From Streptomyces sp. NBC_01197 (GTDB taxonomy: Bacteria > Actinomycetota > Actinomycetes > Streptomycetales > Streptomycetaceae), in the NCBI RefSeq assembly GCF_036010505.1, contig NZ_CP108569.1:7022001-7086000 (forward strand): a stretch of DNA of 64,000 nucleotides. The letters run 5' to 3'. Positions 15,688-24,970 of the stretch are shown here, in pieces; the stretch's first letter is position 1; each line of letters begins with the position of its first letter. A model generated the notes under the pieces. The model made no database searches and had not been told where the DNA came from. It saw nothing but the letters and a program-made list of their open reading frames with translations. The translations under genes and the position numbers were made by a program.

Positions 15688-17166
15688 ATGACAGCAGACC
15701 TGAGAAAGTCCCTCGGCGTGGTGGACGGCGTGGTGATCGCCGCGTCCAGCACAGCCGCCACATCCAGTATCGGCATCGGTCTGGGCCTGATCGCCGGGGT
15801 GGTCGGTCTCCATCTGCCCATCATCATGCTGCTGGCCTTCCTGCCGGTCCTCGGCATCGCCGCGGCCTTCGGCCGTCTCAACCGGGTCGAGCCCAACTGC
15901 GGCAACAGCTATGTCTGGGTGGGGCGTTCACTCAGCCCGTGGCTGGGATTCCTGTCCGGCTGGGTGAACATCGTCGGCACCGTGGTCTTCCTCGCGTACA
16001 CCACCACCGTCACCGGCTCCGTGCTGTTGCAACTGGCGGGCGAGGCCGGACTGCACTCCGCAGCCGGACTTGTCCTTGACCCCGGGAACACCCTGCAGAC
16101 CACCCTGATCGGGATGGTGGTCCTGGCCCTCGTCACCGCCGCCGCGGTTACCGGCATCGACGTCGCCGCCCGTATTCAGCGCTATCTGCTGGTGTTCGAG
16201 TACCTGGTACTGCTGGGCTTCTGTGGGTACGGGCTCTTCGCGGGCACCCATCCCTTCACCTTCGACTGGTTCAACCCCTTCACCATCCCCTCCCTCTCGG
16301 GGCTCGCCCAGGGGATGGTGCTGGCGGTCTTCTGCTACTGGGGGTTCGATGCCGCGTTCAGCGTCTCGGAGGAGGTCCGCGACCCGCGCGACGCCTCCCG
16401 GGGCGGGATGATCGCCCTGGTGACGATGCTGGCCCTGTTCCTTCTCGGCGGGACGGCCTTCCAACGGGTGCTCTCCCCCGGGGAGTTGGCCGACCACGGC
16501 GCCGAGGGGCTCACCTTCTTCGGTAACCGGCTGGCCCACCAGCCGCTGGCGGCGCTCCCCCTGATCGCGCTGATGTTCTCCGCCGTGGCCTCACTGCAGT
16601 CCGGCGTCATCCCGACCGTGCGCGGGATGTTCGCCATGGGACGCGACCGCACCCTGGGCCGGGTCTGGACCCGGATCGACCCGAAGTACGGCACACCCGC
16701 CCTGGGTACCCTCCTGGTCGGCGCGATCGCCGCGCTGGTCGCCGTGGCGTCGCTGGTCATTCCGCGGGTCAGCGACCTGATCAGCGCGGCGGTCAACGCC
16801 ATAGGCATCGTCGTCGCCCTGTACTACGGTCTCACCGCGCTCGCGGCAGCCGTACGCTTCCGCTGCCTGCTGCGCAGCGGCCCCGGGGAGGCGCTGGGCT
16901 CCGTCGTCGCCCCGGTGCTGAGTGCGCTGGTGCTGTTCGCGCTGGGCGGCTATATGTGCTGGGGGTACGCCACGTCAACCGACCACTTCGCGCTCAACGC
17001 GGACAACGGCTGGTTCGCCCTGATGGTGCCGGTGCTGATGGTCGTGTCCGGTGTGCTGGCGGCCGCCTGGGCCAAGTGGGGCCGAAAGTCCCCGTACTTC
17101 AGGACCGGCCTGGCCACCGACGCCGACGCCCTCGACCTGCTCGGTCCCGGGCCCACCCCCGTCTGA
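15688..17166 (+). CDS. APC-superfamily amino acid/amine permease
   Basis: The 492-residue membrane protein has about 12 transmembrane segments. An N-terminal DGVVIAASSTAATSSIGIGLG unwound-helix region is typical of APC transporters, and CYWGFDAAFSVSEEVRDP is the conserved stretch after TM6 near residue 220. The ATG at 15688 removes a short non-conserved extension; its RBS is weak. It is followed after 136 bp by a YtcJ-type amidohydrolase and regulated by the divergent TetR. I infer import of an amide or amine substrate that the hydrolase then cleaves. Confidence 0.85.
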   Translation: MTADLRKSLGVVDGVVIAASSTAATSSIGIGLGLIAGVVGLHLPIIMLLAFLPVLGIAAAFGRLNRVEPNCGNSYVWVGRSLSPWLGFLSGWVNIVGTVVFLAYTTTVTGSVLLQLAGEAGLHSAAGLVLDPGNTLQTTLIGMVVLALVTAAAVTGIDVAARIQRYLLVFEYLVLLGFCGYGLFAGTHPFTFDWFNPFTIPSLSGLAQGMVLAVFCYWGFDAAFSVSEEVRDPRDASRGGMIALVTMLALFLLGGTAFQRVLSPGELADHGAEGLTFFGNRLAHQPLAALPLIALMFSAVASLQSGVIPTVRGMFAMGRDRTLGRVWTRIDPKYGTPALGTLLVGAIAALVAVASLVIPRVSDLISAAVNAIGIVVALYYGLTALAAAVRFRCLLRSGPGEALGSVVAPVLSALVLFALGGYMCWGYATSTDHFALNADNGWFALMVPVLMVVSGVLAAAWAKWGRKSPYFRTGLATDADALDLLGPGPTPV

Positions 17167-17302
17167 CCCCACCGCGACCTGCTTCACCGTCCGACCCGCA
17201 CAGCGGCACCACGCGCCTTACCCGCCCACGCGCCTTACCCGCACCAGCCGCATCAGCCACACCCGGCCCTCCCGGGCCGCCTGACAACTTACGGAGTACC
17301 GC

Positions 17303-18937
17303 ATGACCACCCACGCCGATCTCGTCTTCACCGGCGGCCCCGCCTTCACCACCGACCAGGCCCACCGCTGTGCGGACACGGTGGCTGTCCGCGGCGACCG
17401 GATCGTCGCCGTCGGAGGGAGCGAGGTGCGCGAGCTGATCGGACCCCGTACCGAGGTGATAGGCCTGGCCGGGCGGCTGCTGGTCCCCGGCTTCACCGAC
17501 GCTCATGTCCATGCCGTCTTCGGGGGCGTCGAGCTGGGCGAGTGCGACCTCACCGGCACCACCGATCTCAAGGAGTACCTGAGCCGGATCGCCGCGTTCG
17601 CCGTGGCCCACCCCGAACGCGAGTGGATCACGGGCAGCGGCTGGTCGATGGAGTCCTTCCCGGACGGTGTGCCCACCCGGCAGCTCATCGACGCCGTCGT
17701 CGCCGACCGCCCGGTACTGCTCTTCAACCGGGACCACCACGGCGCCTGGGCCAACACCCGTGCCCTGGAACTCGCCGGCCTCACCGCCGGATCCACCGAC
17801 CCGGCCGACGGCCGGATCGAGCGCGAGCCCGACGGCACCCCCGGCGGAATGCTCCAGGAGGGCGCGACCGGCCTGGTCGCACGCCTCGTCCCGCAGACCA
17901 CCACCGCCGAGCGCGTCACGGGGCTGCTGCGCGCCCAGGCCGTACTGCACTCGCTGGGAATCACCGGCTGGCAGGACGCCATCCTCGGCGTCTTCAACGG
18001 CGGGCCCGACGTCTCGGACGCCTACTCCACCGCCGCCCGCGACGGACGCCTCACCGCCCGCGTCAACGGCGCGCTGTGGTGGGACCGTTCGCGGGGCGCC
18101 GAGCAGATACCCGAACTCGTGGAACGGCGTGCGAAGTTGCGCGCAGGGCGCTTCCGGGCCGACTCCGTCAAGATCATGCAGGACGGCATCACGGAGAACT
18201 TCACCGCCGCCATGACCGCCCCCTACCTGGACTCCTGCGGCTGCGCCACCGTCAACAGCGGTCTCAGCTTCGTCGACCCGGCCGCGCTGCGTGACCATGT
18301 CACCGCGCTGGACGCACTGGACTTCCAGGTCCACTTCCATGCGCTCGGCGACCGTGCCGTACGCGAGGCCCTGGATGCCGTCGAGGCGGCTCTGACAGCC
18401 AACGGCCGCCGCGGCAACCGGCACCACCTCGCCCACCTCCAGGTCGTCCACCCGGACGATGTGCCGCGCTTCGCCCAGCTGGACGCGATCGCCAACCTTC
18501 AGCCGTTGTGGGCGACCCACGAGCCGCAGATGGACGATCTCACCATCCCCTTCCTGGGCGGTGAACTCGCCTCCCGGCAGTACCCGTTCGCCGATCTGCT
18601 GCGCGCCGGGGCCACTCTGGCCGCGGGCAGCGACTGGCCGGTGAGCAGCCCCGACCCGCTCCAGGGCATCCATGTCGCGGTCAACCGGAGCGTCCACGGC
18701 GAGAACCGCCCGCCGTTCCTGCCCGAGCAGCGTCTCGGCCTCAGCACCGCGCTGAAGGCCTACACGGCGGGCTCGGCCCATGTGAACGGCCTCGACGACG
18801 GCGGTGCCATCCGCGTCGGAGCCCTCGCCGACCTGGTCGTGCTCGACCGCGACCCGTTCGCCGGACCGCCGGAGGAGATCGGCGGTACGGGCGTGGCGCT
18901 CACGTACGTCGGCGGCGAGCGCGTCCACGCGAGCTGA
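17303..18937 (+). CDS. YtcJ-type metal-dependent amidohydrolase
   Basis: The 544-residue protein has the amidohydrolase metal ligands: HxH in FTDAHVHAVFGG (about residue 70), a Lys in SVKIMQDGITENF, His in FHALGDRAV and HLAHLQVVHP, and the terminal Asp in GSDWPVSSPDPLQGI (about residue 445). This layout is that of the YtcJ/amidohydrolase_3 group, which hydrolyses N-substituted amides or formamides. It probably acts on a substrate taken up by the APC permease upstream. Confidence 0.9.
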   Translation: MTTHADLVFTGGPAFTTDQAHRCADTVAVRGDRIVAVGGSEVRELIGPRTEVIGLAGRLLVPGFTDAHVHAVFGGVELGECDLTGTTDLKEYLSRIAAFAVAHPEREWITGSGWSMESFPDGVPTRQLIDAVVADRPVLLFNRDHHGAWANTRALELAGLTAGSTDPADGRIEREPDGTPGGMLQEGATGLVARLVPQTTTAERVTGLLRAQAVLHSLGITGWQDAILGVFNGGPDVSDAYSTAARDGRLTARVNGALWWDRSRGAEQIPELVERRAKLRAGRFRADSVKIMQDGITENFTAAMTAPYLDSCGCATVNSGLSFVDPAALRDHVTALDALDFQVHFHALGDRAVREALDAVEAALTANGRRGNRHHLAHLQVVHPDDVPRFAQLDAIANLQPLWATHEPQMDDLTIPFLGGELASRQYPFADLLRAGATLAAGSDWPVSSPDPLQGIHVAVNRSVHGENRPPFLPEQRLGLSTALKAYTAGSAHVNGLDDGGAIRVGALADLVVLDRDPFAGPPEEIGGTGVALTYVGGERVHAS

Positions 18938-18992
18938 GACGGACCGGGCGGTGAGCCGGACACGGCCCCCCTGCTCCGGGCAGGGGCGGCCT

Positions 18993-19060
18993 GCCGTACT
19001 CCACGTACTCCCGGAGAGCCTCCCCGTACTCCCGCCCAACCTCCTCGTACTCCCGTCGGA
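18993..19060. repeat. CGTACTCC tandem-like repeats
   Basis: At least four spaced copies of CGTACTCC occur between the amidohydrolase stop and the SHOCT gene. No gene is seen in 18938-19168; the region may hold the promoter of the SHOCT gene. Confidence 0.55.
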
Positions 19061-19168
19061 GCAGGCGCACTGCCGCTGGCCGTACGACGCCGTGGGCCGC
19101 TCGTCGAGAGAGGCTCGATGTCAGCAGGGAACCAGTTGGGAACTTTCCCACCGAGGAGCTGAACCGAC

Positions 19169-19459
19169 ATGAACACGCTGGCTTTCGCAGGACCCGGGCC
19201 GTGGATCCTGTTCTTCCCGTTCCTCTGGGCGGTGGTCATCTTCACGGTCGTCACCGTTCTGCGCCGTACCGTGTGGCGCGGCAGGCGAGGCCCGTGGCAG
19301 GGCCCCGGCCGGATGAGCTCCGCCCAGGGCGAGCCCGCGCCGATCGCGATTCTCGGCCGCAGGTTCGCCTCCGGAGAGATCGACGAGGAGGAGTACTGGC
19401 GCCGGCTGTCCGTCCTGGACGAGCAGTTCGGCCACGTCTCCAGGGGCGGGCCCCTCTGA
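19169..19459 (+). CDS. Small SHOCT-domain membrane protein
   Basis: The 96-residue protein has one N-terminal transmembrane helix (WILFFPFLWAVVIFTVVTVL), a basic linker and a C-terminal SHOCT motif (ILGRRFASGEIDEEEYWRRLSVL). SHOCT is a short oligomerisation module often attached to membrane anchors. A specific role cannot be given. It stands alone and ends at a strong terminator. Confidence 0.8.
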   Translation: MNTLAFAGPGPWILFFPFLWAVVIFTVVTVLRRTVWRGRRGPWQGPGRMSSAQGEPAPIAILGRRFASGEIDEEEYWRRLSVLDEQFGHVSRGGPL

Positions 19460-19480
19460 CCCGTCACCTCGTCCCGGCGT

Positions 19481-19509
19481 GGGGGCCCGCAGCGATGCTG
19501 CGGGCCCCC
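19481..19509. terminator. Strong bidirectional terminator
   Basis: Thirteen-base perfect arms (GGGGGCCCGCAGC, 19481-19493; complement 19497-19509) with a 3-base loop lie between the SHOCT gene and the convergent ATPase gene. Confidence 0.85.
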
Positions 19510-19528
19510 GTGACCGTCCGGCCGCCGG

Positions 19529-20026
19529 TCAGCTCACCAGCGCCGACCGGTCCACCGGGCGGTCGTCGGCGAACGGCCCGGATGTCGTCGCGCCGTACAC
19601 CGGAGTGCGATGGGCGAGTGGTGTGGCGGGCGGAGCGGCCGGCAGCGTGAACCACACGACCTTCCCCGTCGCCCCGTGCGGCCGTACGCCCCAGCACTCG
19701 CTGACAGCGGCGATCATCGAAAGGCCGCGCCCGCAGGTGGCGAACTGCTCGGCGTCGCACACCATGGGCATCCGGGGGTCGTGGTCGCGGACGGAGACAG
19801 TGAGCCGGTCGAGCAGCAGATCCATCTCCACGGTGCACAGTTTGTCCGGCTGGGCGTGCCGGTGGACATTGGTGAGTAACTCGGTGACGCCCAGCGCTGC
19901 TTGGTCGATCAGGGGATCTAGATGCCAGTAGCGCAGTTGCGCCGATACGATTCTGCGGACTTGCCCGATGCGGGACGGCAGCGCTTGAAGTTCTACCGCG
20001 CAGTGCCTGGTTGGCTGGGTGATCAC
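19529..20026 (-). CDS. RsbW-like ATP-binding protein (HATPase anti-sigma type)
   Basis: The 165-residue protein is a stand-alone GHKL ATPase domain. It has the N box ALGVTELLTNVHRHA (about residues 45-59), the G1 region VSVRDHDPRMP and GRGLSMIAAVSECWGV. Streptomyces encode many of these as anti-sigma or kinase components of SigB-like stress systems or as partners of conservon-like loci. The C-terminal ~30 residues are Pro/Ala-rich. No sigma factor or anti-anti-sigma factor lies beside it. Confidence 0.85.
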   Translation of the reverse strand: MITQPTRHCAVELQALPSRIGQVRRIVSAQLRYWHLDPLIDQAALGVTELLTNVHRHAQPDKLCTVEMDLLLDRLTVSVRDHDPRMPMVCDAEQFATCGRGLSMIAAVSECWGVRPHGATGKVVWFTLPAAPPATPLAHRTPVYGATTSGPFADDRPVDRSALVS

Positions 20027-20166
20027 GGCAGCGACTCCCCGAATGAGGTCCGGAAGAAGGCGAAGTGGCCCGGCGGAGAGCTGTTCTCAGCGTGACTGCC
20101 GGTAAACCGTTAGTGATGTGACACCAGAGTCACCCAGGGGGTGGGGCTTCGCAACTCGCGCCGGGC

Positions 20167-20478
20167 TCAGCGCCTGCTGCCCCTGTGGACCGCGTCCAGG
20201 AACCTGGAGACCGACCTGGAGCTGTCGAGCGGCATGTTCCGCTGGCCCATCGTGAGCCGGTAGCGAGTGCCGTTGACGGTCGCCACCATGCGGCCGACCT
20301 TGGCGAACCACGGCTTTCCCGCGCTGACGGTGGTCAGCGGGGCGCTGTCGATCTCGCGTCCGCTGCTGGTGAGCAGCGCCAGCCTGCCGTCCTTGATCAG
20401 TACCTGTCCGGCCCGGGTGAGCGAACGGGTCCACCGCTCGATCCGTACACCCGTCGCAGTGAATTCTGCCTCCGACAT
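20167..20478 (-). CDS. Small conserved protein of unknown function
   Basis: The 103-residue product starts at the ATG at 20478, with GGGGAG just upstream. Longer in-frame extensions lack an RBS and are Cys/His-rich. It has alternating short strands (GQVLIKDGRLALLTSSGREIDSAPL, RMVATVNGTRYRLTM) and ends in a basic helix, suggesting a small beta-barrel or PH-like fold. I do not recognise a named family. It shares a strand with the ATPase gene 140 bp downstream. Confidence 0.65.
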   Translation of the reverse strand: MSEAEFTATGVRIERWTRSLTRAGQVLIKDGRLALLTSSGREIDSAPLTTVSAGKPWFAKVGRMVATVNGTRYRLTMGQRNMPLDSSRSVSRFLDAVHRGSRR

Positions 20479-20699
20479 CGCGCTCCCCGCCCTCTTCTGT
20501 TCGTCTCCCTCCGGGAAGTGTGCCGGGGCTCGGGCCCGCGCACCAGTACACCGGGGGTAACGGCTCCGCATTGGCATGTGCCGGTGTGTCCAGCGGTTCC
20601 ACAAGTCAGCCCTATGGGTGGTCAAAGTGAACGTTTGTGCAGGTGGGGCGGGTATGGTCACGGTGGAGACCGGAGCGGAAACCATGAGGGGCGGCACGC

Positions 20700-21833
20700 G
20701 TGAGTACGAGCGCACAGGGACCGGGGGGCGGAGCGGCGGCGACCGCCGATGTGGACCGCAGCGACCCGGAGTACCGGGCCTGGCTCAAGGAGGCCGTCCG
20801 CAAGGTCCAGGCCGATGCCAACCGGTCCGCGGACACCCATCTGCTGCGGTTTCCGCTGCCGGAGGAGTGGGGCATCGACCTCTATCTCAAGGACGAGTCC
20901 ACCCACCCCACGGGCAGCCTGAAGCACCGGCTCGCCCGCTCGCTCTTCCTCTACGGGCTCTGCAACGGGTGGATCCGGCCCGGCAAGCCGGTCATCGAGG
21001 CGTCCAGCGGTTCGACAGCGGTCTCCGAGGCGTACTTCGCCAAGCTCATCGGCGTCCCCTTCATCACCGTCATGCCGCGTACGACCAGCCCGGAGAAGTG
21101 CCGGCTGATCGAATTCCACCGCGGGCAGTGCCACTTCGTGGACGACTCGAGGAAGATGTACGAGGAAGCCGCCTCGCTCGCAGCGTCTACCGGCGGCCAC
21201 TACATCGACCAGTTCACGTACGCGGAACGGGCCACGGACTGGCGCGGCAACAACAACATCGCCGAGTCCATCTACCAGCAGCTGAGGCTGGAGCGGTACC
21301 CCGAGCCCGCCTGGATCGTGGCGACCGCGGGGACGGGCGGCACATCCGCGACGATCGCCCGCTATGTGCACTACATGCAGCACGACACCCGGATCTGCGT
21401 CCCCGATCCGGAGAACTCCTGTTTCTTCGACGGCTGGACCCGGAACGACCCGACCGCGACCAGTGACTGCGGCTCACGTATCGAGGGCATCGGCAGGCCC
21501 CGGATGGAACCGAGCTTCGTGCCCGGTGCCATCGACCGGATGATGAAGGTCCCGGACGCGGCCAGCGTCGCCGCCGTCCGCGCCCTCGACCGCGCCATCG
21601 GCCGCAAGGCGGGCGGATCGACCGGTACGGGGCTGTGGAGCGCGCTGAAGATCGTCGCCGAGATGGTGGCCGATGGGAGTACGGGCAGCGTGGTCACCCT
21701 GCTCTGCGACCCGGGCGACCGCTACCTGGACAAGTACTACTCCGACAGCTGGCTGGAGGAGCAGGGGCTCGACATCACGCCGTACGCCACGGCCATCGAG
21801 AGGCTGCTGGCCACGGGCGTCTGGACCGACTGA
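20700..21833 (+). CDS. PLP-dependent cysteine synthase-family enzyme (Cds1-like)
   Basis: The 377-residue fold-type II PLP enzyme has the Schiff-base Lys in [15 protein letters not shown] (about residue 82), the substrate loop [17 protein letters not shown] and the phosphate-binding [15 protein letters not shown]. It is closest in style to the actinobacterial lyase group that includes mycobacterial L-cysteine desulfhydrase Cds1, rather than to CysK or CysM. A role in cysteine breakdown with sulfide release is inferred. The start is the GTG at 20700. Confidence 0.8.
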   Translation: MSTSAQGPGGGAAATADVDRSDPEYRAWLKEAVRKVQADANRSADTHLLRFPLPEEWGIDLYLKDESTHPTGSLKHRLARSLFLYGLCNGWIRPGKPVIEASSGSTAVSEAYFAKLIGVPFITVMPRTTSPEKCRLIEFHRGQCHFVDDSRKMYEEAASLAASTGGHYIDQFTYAERATDWRGNNNIAESIYQQLRLERYPEPAWIVATAGTGGTSATIARYVHYMQHDTRICVPDPENSCFFDGWTRNDPTATSDCGSRIEGIGRPRMEPSFVPGAIDRMMKVPDAASVAAVRALDRAIGRKAGGSTGTGLWSALKIVAEMVADGSTGSVVTLLCDPGDRYLDKYYSDSWLEEQGLDITPYATAIERLLATGVWTD

Positions 21834-21837
21834 GGGC

Positions 21838-21905
21838 CTGGTCCGGACCGGCGGGGGATCTGGTCCGGCCGGTCCGGCGGATCCGGTCCGGCCGGTCCGG
21901 CTGAG
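21838..21905. repeat. GGTCCGGCCGGTCCGG low-complexity repeat
   Basis: Several copies of a GGTCCGG/CCGGTCC module lie between convergent genes. They can form multiple alternative hairpins and may act as a terminator. Confidence 0.5.
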
Positions 21906-21913
21906 GGCCCGGT

Positions 21914-22387
21914 CTATGCGGTGGCCGCGGCGATCCGGCCGTCCAGATTGCGCGTCGCGTCGCGGAAGGCCCGCCCCAGACCGGACCGGCCCAACCGGAT
22001 CCCGGTGAGCAGCGGTGCGAGCCCGTCCGCGGCGAAAGTCCACTGGACGCGGGTCCCGGAGTCCGTCGCGGTGAGCCGCCACTCCTCCAGCAGGGCCCGC
22101 AGGCCCGGGGTGTTGCTCTCGTCGATCCGGTAGGCGTACCGGGTCGAGGGCTCCGCGGCGACCACCGACTCCTGGAAGCGGGTGCCGCCCTTGAGCCGCA
22201 CCTCGCGGCCGCCCTTGGTGGCGCGGCACATGGTGACCGCGGTGAACCAGGACGGCCAGCCCGCGATGTCCTCGGCCAGCGCCCGGTAGACGGCGTCGGG
22301 GGCGGCGGACACTCCTGCGGCGAAGACCAGGCGCAGCGGTGCGGTCTCGATGAAGTCGAGGCCGACGGGGCGGAGTCGGTGAGCCAT
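21914..22387 (-). CDS. SRPBCC-family (START-like) protein
   Basis: The 157-residue protein has the polyketide-cyclase/START-like layout. The opening strand-helix VSAAPDAVYRALAEDIAGWPSWF leads into a series of strands (GTRFQESVVAAEPSTRYAYRI, EWRLTATDSGTRVQWTF) and a long C-terminal helix. It would bind a hydrophobic ligand in a cavity. The ATG at 22387 has GAGGTG upstream; the longer open frame before it is not family-like. It diverges from the small DoxX-like membrane gene. Confidence 0.75.
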   Translation of the reverse strand: MAHRLRPVGLDFIETAPLRLVFAAGVSAAPDAVYRALAEDIAGWPSWFTAVTMCRATKGGREVRLKGGTRFQESVVAAEPSTRYAYRIDESNTPGLRALLEEWRLTATDSGTRVQWTFAADGLAPLLTGIRLGRSGLGRAFRDATRNLDGRIAAATA

Positions 22388-22590
22388 CGGGCCGCACCTC
22401 CAGAGGTCGGTGGGGACAGGCCCGCATACCATAGCTGACGCTTTATCAGCTGTCTGTACCGGGGGAGGCGGGCGTCCGCGCGGACGACGCGACGCCGGGC
22501 TTCCCAAGGAAGCTACCGGCAAGTAAGAATCACTCCGTACGCGCACCTGTGCGATGTGTACGCCGCAGCGCACCGAACTCTGGAGGGCTC

Positions 22591-22980
22591 ATGCCGGCCG
22601 CTGACCGTCCGACGAAGTATCTGGTGGCCCTCCTGGCCGGTGCGGGAGCGGCTCACTTCCTGGCTCCGCGCCCGTTCGACACCACGGTGCCGCCCTGGCT
22701 GCCCGGCAGGGCCCGGACCTACACCCAGGTCAGCGGAGTGGTCGAGCTGCTGCTCGCGGCGGGTGTGGCGCTGCCCGCCACCCGAGGGGTCAGCGCGCGC
22801 GCCGCCGCCGGCTTCTTCGTGGCGGTCTTCCCCGCGAACGTGCAGATGGCGTACGACTGGCGGCACCGGCCCGCGCCGCTGAAGGCAGCGGCGCTCGCCC
22901 GCCTGCCGCTCCAACTGCCGCTGGTCGCCTGGGCGTCGAAGGTGAGCCGGACCGCGCGCCGCGGCGCCGCCGCGCGCTGA
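22591..22980 (+). CDS. DoxX-like small membrane protein
   Basis: The 129-residue protein has four hydrophobic segments and a DoxX-like pattern (YLVALLAGAGAAHFLAPRPFD, VVELLLAAGVALPATRG, AAAGFFVAVFPANVQMAYDW). Such proteins are small membrane partners of redox or detoxification enzymes. The ATG at 22591 has a good GGAGG RBS. The gene ends at an inverted repeat around 22970-22998. Confidence 0.75.
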   Translation: MPAADRPTKYLVALLAGAGAAHFLAPRPFDTTVPPWLPGRARTYTQVSGVVELLLAAGVALPATRGVSARAAAGFFVAVFPANVQMAYDWRHRPAPLKAAALARLPLQLPLVAWASKVSRTARRGAAAR

Positions 22981-22998
22981 CACCGTCGCGGCGCGCGG
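22970..22998. terminator. Terminator-like inverted repeat overlapping the DoxX-like stop
   Basis: CCGCGCGC (22970-22977) and GCGCGCGG (22991-22998) can pair across a 13-base loop that includes the stop codon. The next gene is convergent. Confidence 0.45.
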
Positions 22999-23012
22999 TC
23001 CGGCGGCCGGGC

Positions 23013-23714
23013 TCACTCCGTCCGGGCCGCCCCGGATTCCAGCGCCCAGTCCACCATCCGGGGCAGCGGCGCCAGTTCCAGCAGGCCCGTGACCGTACCG
23101 GCCGTGAGGGCGTGCCAGAGTCCGGGCCTGCGGAGCATCGCGTGATCCCCGCCGGTGACCGTCAGGGCGCACGCCCGGGCACCGGATTCCCGGGCCCGGC
23201 GCACGAACGCGGCGCTTTCCCCGGGATCGGTCGTACGGTCCCGGTCCCCGTGCAGCAGCACGACCGTGCGGCCGTGCAGATGACCGGCCGCCTCGTCCGG
23301 CGGGCACCAGGGGGCCAGGCCGACCACCGCGCGTACCGACGGGTGCGCGGCCGCGCTCAGCGCCGCACGGCCGCCCATGGAGTGCCCGACGAGAACCACC
23401 GGGATGTCGCCCGCGGTTGCGGCGAGTTCATCGAGGGCGCGCCGCGCGTCGTGCGCGGCGTCCGCGCGGGTGCCGTTCCAGCCGTGGTACCGGTAGCGGA
23501 CCCGCCCCAGCAGCACCGAGTGCCCCGCCGTGGCCCCGGCGATCCGCGAGGCGATGGGCCGCATCCGCACCTCCGGCAGATTCCACGGCGGCGGCGGACG
23601 CAGACCGTCGGCCCGGCCGCCGTGCAGCAGCAGCACCGCGGCCTTCGGGGCCGTGCAGGGCCTGGTGAGTATCAGGGCGGGCTGCTGCACGCCGTCATTG
23701 CGCCGTTCGGACAC
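23013..23714 (-). CDS. Alpha/beta hydrolase
   Basis: The 233-residue protein has a full catalytic set: oxyanion region LLLHGGRADG, nucleophile LVGHSMGGRAALSAA (Ser near residue 112), acid in LLHGDRDRTTDP and His in TGGDHAMLRRP. The size fits a minimal dienelactone-hydrolase/esterase-like enzyme. Substrate unknown. The GTG at 23714 has GGAAAGGAAG upstream; the longer in-frame extension is not conserved-looking. Confidence 0.82.
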   Translation of the reverse strand: MSERRNDGVQQPALILTRPCTAPKAAVLLLHGGRADGLRPPPPWNLPEVRMRPIASRIAGATAGHSVLLGRVRYRYHGWNGTRADAAHDARRALDELAATAGDIPVVLVGHSMGGRAALSAAAHPSVRAVVGLAPWCPPDEAAGHLHGRTVVLLHGDRDRTTDPGESAAFVRRARESGARACALTVTGGDHAMLRRPGLWHALTAGTVTGLLELAPLPRMVDWALESGAARTE

Positions 23715-23855
23715 GCGCGGGACTTCCTTTCCTGGCCGGTGGGTTCGCGGGCCCGTACGGCTGCGCCGTCCGAACCCCCCGCAAGGTTCTTCGTGGCCGC
23801 CGGGGGTTCGGATCGCCCCACCGCGGAGCATGGAGCGCGTGGCCGGGTCCGCCCG

Positions 23856-24689
23856 TCAGCCGGTGTCCTCGCGGCCACCCGCCACGACAAGACCCGGCAG
23901 ATACTCGGTGATCTCCTCGCGCGCCTCTTCGGACAGCCCGGAGTCGGTGACGAACGCGTCCACGTCCTCCAGCGCCGCGAACGAACTCAGCCCGACTGTG
24001 CCCCACTTGGTGTGGTCGGCGACCACCACCACCCGCCGCGCGGACTGCACGAACCTGCGGTTCGTCTCCGCCTCCGCGAGATTGGGCGTGGAGAGCCCTG
24101 CCTCTGCCGATATGCCGTGCACACCGAGGAACAGCACATCGAAGTGGAGCGACCTGATCGCCTGGTCGGCCACCGGGCCCACCAGCGAGTCCGACGGCGT
24201 ACGCACCCCGCCGGTCAGCACCACCGTCGCGGCGCCCGGCCGCTGCCCGCCCCCGCCCATGACCCGCTGAGCGGCGTGGAAGACATCGGCGACACGCACC
24301 GAGTTCGTCACCACGGTCAGATCCGGCACGTCCAGCAGCTGCTGGGCGAGGGCGTAGGTCGTGGTCCCGCCGGACAGGGCGATGGCACTGCCGGGCGCGG
24401 CCATCGCCGCCGCGGCCCGCGCGATGTCCTCCTTGGCGCTCAGTTCGAGACCGGACTTGGCCTCGAACCCCGGCTCGTGCGTGGACGCCTCGACCACCGG
24501 CACCGCGCCGCCGTGCACCTTCTCGATGACACCCTGGCGCGCCAGCGCGTCCAGATCCCGGCGGACCGTCATGTCCGAGACGTTGAGCTTGCGGGTGAGT
24601 TCGTTGACGCGGACTCCGCCCCGCCGCCGTACCTCGTCGAGGATCAGGGCGCGACGCTGCTCCGCGAGCAGATTCTGATTGTCGCTCAC
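23856..24689 (-). CDS. DeoR/GlpR-family transcriptional regulator
   Basis: The 277-residue protein has the DeoR helix-turn-helix VRVNELTRKLNVSDMTVRRDLDALARQGVI (about residues 26-55) followed by KVHGGAV. The sugar-phosphate-sensing domain has ALSGGTTTYALAQQL, TVVTNSVRVAD and ADHTKWGTVGL. It should respond to a phosphorylated sugar. No sugar-utilisation gene is adjacent, so its targets are unclear. A second GTG seven codons upstream (24710) is also possible. Confidence 0.88.
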   Translation of the reverse strand: MSDNQNLLAEQRRALILDEVRRRGGVRVNELTRKLNVSDMTVRRDLDALARQGVIEKVHGGAVPVVEASTHEPGFEAKSGLELSAKEDIARAAAAMAAPGSAIALSGGTTTYALAQQLLDVPDLTVVTNSVRVADVFHAAQRVMGGGGQRPGAATVVLTGGVRTPSDSLVGPVADQAIRSLHFDVLFLGVHGISAEAGLSTPNLAEAETNRRFVQSARRVVVVADHTKWGTVGLSSFAALEDVDAFVTDSGLSEEAREEITEYLPGLVVAGGREDTG

Positions 24690-24970
24690 CGCAGAGTCCG
24701 GTCCTTCCACGCGCCGATGCGGTGGCCGGAAGCCAGGATCTTCCGTCTGGACCGGGCCGGGGCCCGCGGGGTCCGGCCCGGTCCGAACAGAAGACCCTCA
24801 CCCCTGGCCAACGGGGATCCCCCATCCTCGCACGCAGAGTTCTCCGCCGCGCCACTGGTTGTCCGTCCTCTTCCGGGGGGAGATTCAGTGAGAGACGTGC
24901 GGCGGGCCGCAGCCATCCGGGATTCTGGACACACCGCCGACCGTCCCCTTCACGAGAGCGAGCCACCGCA

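Noticed and set aside
21838..21905. CRISPR-like or regulatory repeat array
   Set aside because: Copies are too short and irregular, with no spacers; a low-complexity terminator region is more likely.
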